Shown here piece by piece: positions 5,374-7,175 of a stretch of 7,175 nucleotides of DNA. The position numbers and the translations under genes were made by a program. The notes beneath the pieces were generated by a model. The model was given only the letters and a program-made list of their open reading frames with translations. It did not search any database and was not told where the DNA came from. Position 1 is the stretch's first letter; every line of letters begins with the position of its first letter. The stretch spans positions 1 to 7,175 of the forward strand of contig JARIAA010000092.1 in NCBI GenBank assembly GCA_029264635.1. Direction: 5' to 3'. The stretch comes from Psychrobacter sp. Its GTDB lineage: Bacteria > Pseudomonadota > Gammaproteobacteria > Pseudomonadales > Moraxellaceae.

Positions 5374-6129
5374 TTAAATATTGCCCTCAACAAAGGGTAC
5401 TAAACCATCACGGCGCATCCAAGTAGCGATAGAGTAGCGCTGACGATGAGCGATTTGTACTTGATGTGGCAGATCACTGTTAAATATTACCAGACGATTG
5501 GCGACAGGCATGACATTATGATGGACGCCATGTTTATCGATGATTTCTAATGCGCCGCCATCATGAGTGTTCCAATTATCATTGAGATAAAACACCGCTG
5601 AGATAACGCGCTCATCACGCCCAGCTGGATTGTCACTATGCCATTGATAGCCAAAGCCCACTGGATAACACGCATAATGCGCTTCACTGTGACGAATACC
5701 AGCGAATAAGCTACGATTAAATAAAGCGGCAAGTGCATTGATACTTTGTAAGTAATAATGGCCTGCAAAAAAGTTTTCGGTGATCCAGCGGATGCGGTCA
5801 CCGCGAATATCGCTGACCCGAATACCAGCCGTCAGCTCAGCGTCACGGTAGTCGATAAAACCACTTTCTGCTTGCAGCGCTAGTAAAGCTTTATGCTCAA
5901 ACACCTTATCAATGATTATCCAACCATCATCAATAAACTTATCCAAGCTGGTATCCGTTAGCTTACATTGCCAGTTGATATCAAAATCAGAGGGCTGTAA
6001 TACGTGCTGAGTTGGCGGCTTTTGACTATCGTCGTCATTATGTGGAAACAGTAATGGAGGATTATCCTGTCCAATCGGATGATCGACTATCAAATTCGTC
6101 ACCTCAAGATTGCTAATAATCTTTGTCAT
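5374..6129 (-). CDS. 2OG-Fe(II) dioxygenase, HIF/EF-Tu prolyl hydroxylase-like
   Basis: A 251-residue Fe(II)- and 2-oxoglutarate-dependent dioxygenase of the prolyl 4-hydroxylase type. The iron triad is H164 and D166 (WHSDNP) with H222 (LPHQV), and R231 (QRYSIATW) is placed to bind 2-oxoglutarate. The catalytic half resembles human PHD2 (EGLN1) block by block: DIRGDRIRWI (107-116) against PHD2 DIRGDKITWI, ACYPVGFGYQWHSDNPAGR (153-171) against ACYPGNGTGYVRHVDNPNGD, then VFYLNDNWN and GGALEI. The H-to-R spacing of nine is the same. The nearest characterised bacterial relative I know of is Pseudomonas putida PPHD, which hydroxylates a proline in EF-Tu; the target here is inferred by analogy only. 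Residues 1 to about 55 are a polar Asp/Asn/Pro/Gln-rich extension (PHNDDDSQKPPTQH). The ATG at 6129 follows AAAGGCGAG. The gene is first in the minus-strand group, 22 bases before dapE. Confidence 0.88.
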   Translation of the reverse strand: MTKIISNLEVTNLIVDHPIGQDNPPLLFPHNDDDSQKPPTQHVLQPSDFDINWQCKLTDTSLDKFIDDGWIIIDKVFEHKALLALQAESGFIDYRDAELTAGIRVSDIRGDRIRWITENFFAGHYYLQSINALAALFNRSLFAGIRHSEAHYACYPVGFGYQWHSDNPAGRDERVISAVFYLNDNWNTHDGGALEIIDKHGVHHNVMPVANRLVIFNSDLPHQVQIAHRQRYSIATWMRRDGLVPFVEGNI

Positions 6130-6269
6130 TTCGTCTCGCCTTTATCAATAAACATCCAATTCGGTGTTGTTACACAGTCAATCAATGCCTTTTTACCAAA
6201 ACCATCGTCATCTTTCGCTCTGCCTATGCTACCATAGATGCAATTTTTCTTATTTAAACTTCTGAGATT
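6130..6269. promoter_or_regulatory. Divergent intergenic spacer between the oxygenase gene and rlmJ
   Basis: These 140 bases separate two outward-facing genes and must hold promoters for both, unless each is read from further away. I find no convincing -35/-10 pair on either strand. TATGCT at 6225-6230 is the best -10-like hexamer toward rlmJ, without a matching -35. No clear operator repeat is visible. Confidence 0.35.
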
Positions 6270-7145
6270 ATGAACTATAAACACGCCTACCACGCTGGTA
6301 ACTTTGCTGATGTGGTTAAACACATTTTATTGGTACAATTGCTCAACCAGCTGGGGCAAAAAAACAAACCTTTTTATGTGCTGGATGCTTATGGCGGTCG
6401 CGGGCTGTATTCGCTTGGCAGTGAAGAGGCGCGTAAGACGGGCGAAGCCAAAGGCGGTATCCAAGCCTTAGTAAAAGCCGATGTCGAAAAAGCACCGTCA
6501 GCGGTCAAAGACTATATGGAAGGGATAAAACAAGCCAGATTCACTTATGACAAAAAGGTTTATCCTGGGTCGCCGTGGTGGATTGCCCATCATGTCGAAA
6601 AAAATCCTGATGCGGGCGTACGCGGTGAAGCGTTTGAAGCCAAAGCCAGTGAATACGATGCGCTGAATTATCAGCTGCATAAATTACCTATCGGTATTCA
6701 TCATCGTGATGCTTTTGAAGGCATTGGCGCAGTTATTCCACCAAAAGAGAAACGCGGTCTGATATTTTTAGACCCGCCTTACGAACAAGAGCATAAAGAT
6801 TTTACGCGACTGATTAATCTGTTGGTGCACTCTTATAATAAGTGGCCACAAGGTACTTATGCGTTATGGTTTCCAATTAAGAATATCGAAGCGGTTGAAT
6901 TGTTCTACAAAAAGCTCAAACGTACTGAGATGAGACGTCAGCTAGTTTGTGAGCTAAATATCTATCCTAATGATATTGCCGTCGGTTTAAATGGTACAGG
7001 GCTACTCGTCATCAATCCACCTTGGCAGTTTGATAATCATGCGCGGGAGATATTACGCTTCTTACAGCCAGTCCTAAAGGTTGCTGATGCGCCAGATTTA
7101 TCTCCAGATAGCGCAACCAATGTACGCTGGCTGGTCGGTGAATAA
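6270..7145 (+). CDS. rlmJ: 23S rRNA (adenine(2030)-N(6))-methyltransferase RlmJ
   Basis: RlmJ uses S-adenosylmethionine to methylate N6 of A2030 in 23S rRNA. The protein is 291 residues (E. coli about 280). Signatures are NYKHAYHAGNFADVVKH at the N-terminus (2-18), PFYVLDAYGGRGLYSLGSEE (34-53), which is the SAM-binding motif I region, YPGSP (98-102), the catalytic motif DPPYE (168-172), TYALWFPI (196-203) and GTGLLVINPPW (242-252). All line up with E. coli RlmJ in order. The ATG at 6270 has only a weak GAG (6264-6266) upstream, but the conserved H-A-G-N-x-A-D-V-x-K-H element so near the N-terminus leaves no room for another start. About ten extra residues sit before the C-terminus (DAPDLSPDS). 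It is transcribed away from the oxygenase gene. Confidence 0.97.
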   Translation: MNYKHAYHAGNFADVVKHILLVQLLNQLGQKNKPFYVLDAYGGRGLYSLGSEEARKTGEAKGGIQALVKADVEKAPSAVKDYMEGIKQARFTYDKKVYPGSPWWIAHHVEKNPDAGVRGEAFEAKASEYDALNYQLHKLPIGIHHRDAFEGIGAVIPPKEKRGLIFLDPPYEQEHKDFTRLINLLVHSYNKWPQGTYALWFPIKNIEAVELFYKKLKRTEMRRQLVCELNIYPNDIAVGLNGTGLLVINPPWQFDNHAREILRFLQPVLKVADAPDLSPDSATNVRWLVGE

Positions 7146-7155
7146 GGATACTGAA

Positions 7156-7175
7156 ATGACTACTGAACAACCCTC
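7156..7175 (+). CDS. Start of a further gene (truncated by window end)
   Basis: An ATG at 7156 follows AAGGA (7144-7148) by seven bases and lies 10 bases after the rlmJ stop, so a cotranscribed gene probably begins here. Only MTTEQP can be read, too little for identification. Confidence 0.5.

Noticed and set aside
5547..5801. 84-codon minus-strand frame inside the oxygenase gene
   Set aside because: It overlaps the catalytic core of the dioxygenase in another frame. Its hydrophobic translation has no independent support.
6126..6323. 65-codon minus-strand frame whose stop overlaps the oxygenase start by ATGA
   Set aside because: The overlap looks like coupling, but the frame covers the divergent promoter region and the start of rlmJ in antisense, with no clear ribosome binding site or recognisable protein.
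1..7175. Search for tRNA, rRNA, CRISPR, insertion sequence ends and riboswitch-like leaders
   Set aside because: By eye there are no regularly spaced repeats, transposase motifs, tRNA TTCRA loops in a cloverleaf context or long structured leaders, and the intergenic gaps are at most 141 bases.

Overview
The window looks like ordinary chromosomal DNA of a gammaproteobacterium. Protein content and sequence style fit the Moraxellaceae, most likely Psychrobacter or a close relative; this is a judgement from protein similarity recalled by eye, not a search. I see no insertion sequence, phage gene, CRISPR array, tRNA or rRNA.

Left part, plus strand (1-3360). The end of the membrane part of the proton-translocating transhydrogenase alpha subunit (pntA) overlaps pntB by ATGA, and pntB is followed by a good intrinsic terminator. 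Next come a small hotdog-fold thioesterase-like protein of the THEM6 type, an iscX gene standing outside any isc cluster, and a stand-alone GyrI-like (AraC effector-binding) domain protein with an acidic insert. A perfect 9-bp inverted repeat then separates these genes from a convergent minus-strand group.

Middle part, minus strand (3385-6129). Read in the direction of transcription this is: a 2OG-Fe(II) dioxygenase strikingly similar to the HIF/EF-Tu prolyl hydroxylases, dapE (lysine and peptidoglycan precursor synthesis), a small possibly exported protein of unknown family, and a further small unknown protein. The gaps are 22, 32 and 81 bases, so one transcript is plausible. The last two frames lie in the same register, separated by a single TAA.

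Right part, plus strand (6270-7175). rlmJ (23S rRNA m6A2030 methyltransferase) is transcribed away from the oxygenase gene across a 140-base divergent spacer. The first codons of another gene with a good ribosome binding site follow 10 bases after rlmJ.

Most of the window is housekeeping: NADPH supply, Fe-S maintenance, diaminopimelate synthesis and ribosome modification. The parts most worth a second look are the PHD-like oxygenase with its unusual N-terminal extension, the two unknown genes split by one stop codon, and the orphan iscX beside a stand-alone ligand-binding domain. I do not see a convincing new multi-gene system.
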